This document shows positions 62,729 to 64,000 of a stretch of DNA of 64,000 bases, in pieces. A program made the translations under genes and the position numbers. Numbering within the stretch: the first letter of the stretch is position 1; each line of letters begins with the position of its first letter. This DNA comes from Rhodospirillales bacterium (lineage in GTDB: Bacteria > Pseudomonadota > Alphaproteobacteria > Reyranellales > Reyranellaceae), in NCBI GenBank assembly GCA_016699855.1, contig CP064988.1:1764501-1828500 (forward strand). Reading direction: 5' to 3'. The notes beneath the pieces were generated by a model, which ran no database searches, was not told the DNA's origin, and saw nothing but the letters and a program-made list of their open reading frames with translations.

Positions 62729-63558
62729 GCCGCATCGCCGGACGCTTCGCGCGCCTCAAGGACGAGGGCCGCGCCGCGCTGATCACCTACGTCACGGCCG
62801 GCGATCCCGACCTCGACACGTCCTACCAGATCCTCAAGGGCCTGCCGGCGGCCGGCGCCGACCTGATCGAGCTGGGCATGCCGTTCACCGACCCGATGGC
62901 CGACGGTCCGTCGATCCAGGCGGCCGGCCAGCGCGCGCTGAAGGCCGGCATCTCGATGGACAAGACCTTCGCCATGGTCCGGCGCTTCCGCGCCGAGACC
63001 GGCGACGACGCCACGCCCATCCTGCTGATGGGCTACTACAACATGATCTACCAGCGCGGCGCGCAGAAGTTCTGCCAGGACGCCGCCGCGGCGGGCGTCG
63101 ACGGCATGATCATCGTCGACCTGCCGCCGGAGGAGGCCGACGAGCTGAAGCCGCACGCGGTCAAGGCCGGCCTCGACACCGTGCTGCTGACGGCGCCGAC
63201 GACGGACGCCAAGCGCCTGCCGGCGATCCTCGAATACGCCTCGGGCTTCCTCTATTTCGTCTCGGTGCTGGGCATCACCGGCACCCGGTCGTCGACCGAG
63301 GACGCGGTCAAGACCCACGTCGCGGCGCTGCGCACGCAGACCAAGCTGCCGATCGGCGTCGGCTTCGGCATCCGCACGCCCGAGCAGGCCGCCGGCGTCG
63401 CCCGCCACGCCGACGCCGCCGTGGTCGGCTCGGCCATCGTCGAGCGCGTCAAGGGCGGACTCGACGAGGCCGGCAAACCGCGGCCCGATCTGCTGCCCGG
63501 CGTCTTCGCCTACATCCGCGCGCTGGCCGACGGGGTGCGGGGCGCGCGCAAGAAGTAA
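62725..63558 (+). CDS. trpA: Tryptophan synthase alpha chain
   Basis: This 277-residue barrel subunit cleaves indole glycerol phosphate and passes indole to TrpB. Catalytic Glu is in DLIELGMPFTDPMADGP and the second catalytic Asp just after. Other landmarks are GYYNMIYQRG, VDLPPEEADEL and the phosphate loop GVGFGIRTPEQA. GTG at 62725 is the start because it overlaps the trpB stop. The end converges on the cut gene at the right edge with 15 bases between stops. Confidence 0.98.
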   Translation: MSRIAGRFARLKDEGRAALITYVTAGDPDLDTSYQILKGLPAAGADLIELGMPFTDPMADGPSIQAAGQRALKAGISMDKTFAMVRRFRAETGDDATPILLMGYYNMIYQRGAQKFCQDAAAAGVDGMIIVDLPPEEADELKPHAVKAGLDTVLLTAPTTDAKRLPAILEYASGFLYFVSVLGITGTRSSTEDAVKTHVAALRTQTKLPIGVGFGIRTPEQAAGVARHADAAVVGSAIVERVKGGLDEAGKPRPDLLPGVFAYIRALADGVRGARKK

Positions 63559-63573
63559 ACGACCGGACTGGCC

Positions 63574-64000
63574 CTACGCGCCACCCGGCGACAGCGACCG
63601 CGCCAGTTCGATCATCGCCGCCCGGTCGAGCCGCGGCGGCGGCGGCCGGTCGGCGTCGCCGGTCGCGCGGCGGAAGCGGATGTGCCACGCCGACAATCCG
63701 CCGATCAGGAAGCGCGCCTCGGCGCCGGCGACGGTGTCGCCGTCATCCGGTCCCAGCCCGACGACCTGCGGATACCAGCCGCCGCCCTCGACGATGCGCT
63801 CCGGCGCGCTCCATCCATCGGGGCGCGCGAGATCGGCGTTGAACGAGACCGCGACGCCGGCGGCGTGGAATCCCGGATGCGGCCCGGCGACGTGGCCGAG
63901 CAGCATCACATGCGCGCCGAGGTCGCGGTTGAAGTGGACCGCGGGTCCCCAGAACGAGTCGGGATCGGCGTGCCGCCAGCCGCGCGCGACCGGCCACAAC
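63574..64000 (-). CDS. Glycosidase-like beta-propeller protein, N-terminal part outside window
   Basis: The C-terminal 141 residues, open to the right edge, read FWGPAVHFNRDLGAHVMLLG, then GVAVSFNADLARPDGWSAPE and GGGWYPQVVGLG. The pattern of Trp-rich blades with SFN-DL and GWYPQV is that of family 43-like or DUF4185 glycoside-binding propellers. It ends AMIELARSLSPGGA. I cannot name a substrate. The gene reads towards trpA. Completeness cannot be judged because its start is off the window. Confidence 0.6.
   Translation of the reverse strand, partial: LWPVARGWRHADPDSFWGPAVHFNRDLGAHVMLLGHVAGPHPGFHAAGVAVSFNADLARPDGWSAPERIVEGGGWYPQVVGLGPDDGDTVAGAEARFLIGGLSAWHIRFRRATGDADRPPPPRLDRAAMIELARSLSPGGA

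Overview
The window is a 64 kb piece of a high-GC (about 70 percent) chromosome. The gene content points to an alphaproteobacterium, probably near Rhodospirillales or Hyphomicrobiales: a DUF6489 protein, a DUF1127 protein, a split hisA-hisF-hisE run, two Bug-type solute receptors and many FCD/ECH-type catabolic genes. This placement is inferred from families recognised by eye, not from a search. Coding density is high. There are no phage, plasmid or CRISPR signatures and only one tRNA.

Layout. Bases 1-2880 are mobile-looking: a REP-associated (Y1/HUH) transposase cut by the left edge, palindromic repeats inside and behind it, and a Fic protein. Bases 2885-13603 are a surface polysaccharide locus: an O-antigen-ligase-like polymerase, then a minus-strand run of secreted protein, outer-membrane barrel, Wza-like export protein, Wzc-like tyrosine kinase, PPP-type phosphatase and a small membrane protein, preceded by a CapD/FlaA1-like dehydratase. 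A MscS-type channel, a copper P-type ATPase and a diaminopropionate ammonia-lyase follow to 19.7 kb. From 19.8 to 30.2 kb come DUF6489, a 2Fe-2S ferredoxin, a frameshifted OmpA-like protein, a HAD phosphatase, hisE/hisF/hisA, an MBL-fold hydrolase, rpe, an ABC exporter with a NEW3-domain partner, tRNA-Gly(CCC) and a short-chain dehydrogenase.

From 30.3 to 35.3 kb are small housekeeping and catabolic genes: pterin dehydratase, zincin, mug, Bug receptor, AidB-like dehydrogenase and sirtuin. Bases 35391-40009 form a second sugar module: DegT aminotransferase, split transketolase and sugar transferase overlap by 4 bases or lie close together, and a TylF-type methyltransferase diverges from them. 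Bases 40152-53812 hold catabolic genes: a Bug receptor, ThpR beside a short-chain dehydrogenase lacking its catalytic residues, flavodoxin, two PaaG-like isomerases, an SMP-30 lactonase, a 3-oxoadipyl-CoA-type thiolase, a carboxymuconolactone decarboxylase, a frameshifted class V PLP enzyme, VOC and LLM oxidoreductases, and a GcvA-like LysR regulator. The right end has a DAG kinase, a membrane Ser/Thr kinase, a lower-GC orphan, an M20 amidohydrolase, trpB-trpA and a cut gene.

The most unusual feature is the density of intergenic palindromes. At least three families are present. Family A shares its sequence with copies inside the transposase gene. Family B has the TCATTCCGAGCGCAGCGAGG type of arm. 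Family C has CTCTCCCC-type arms. They bracket the Fic gene and, as a composite B-A direct repeat, the kinase-orphan block.
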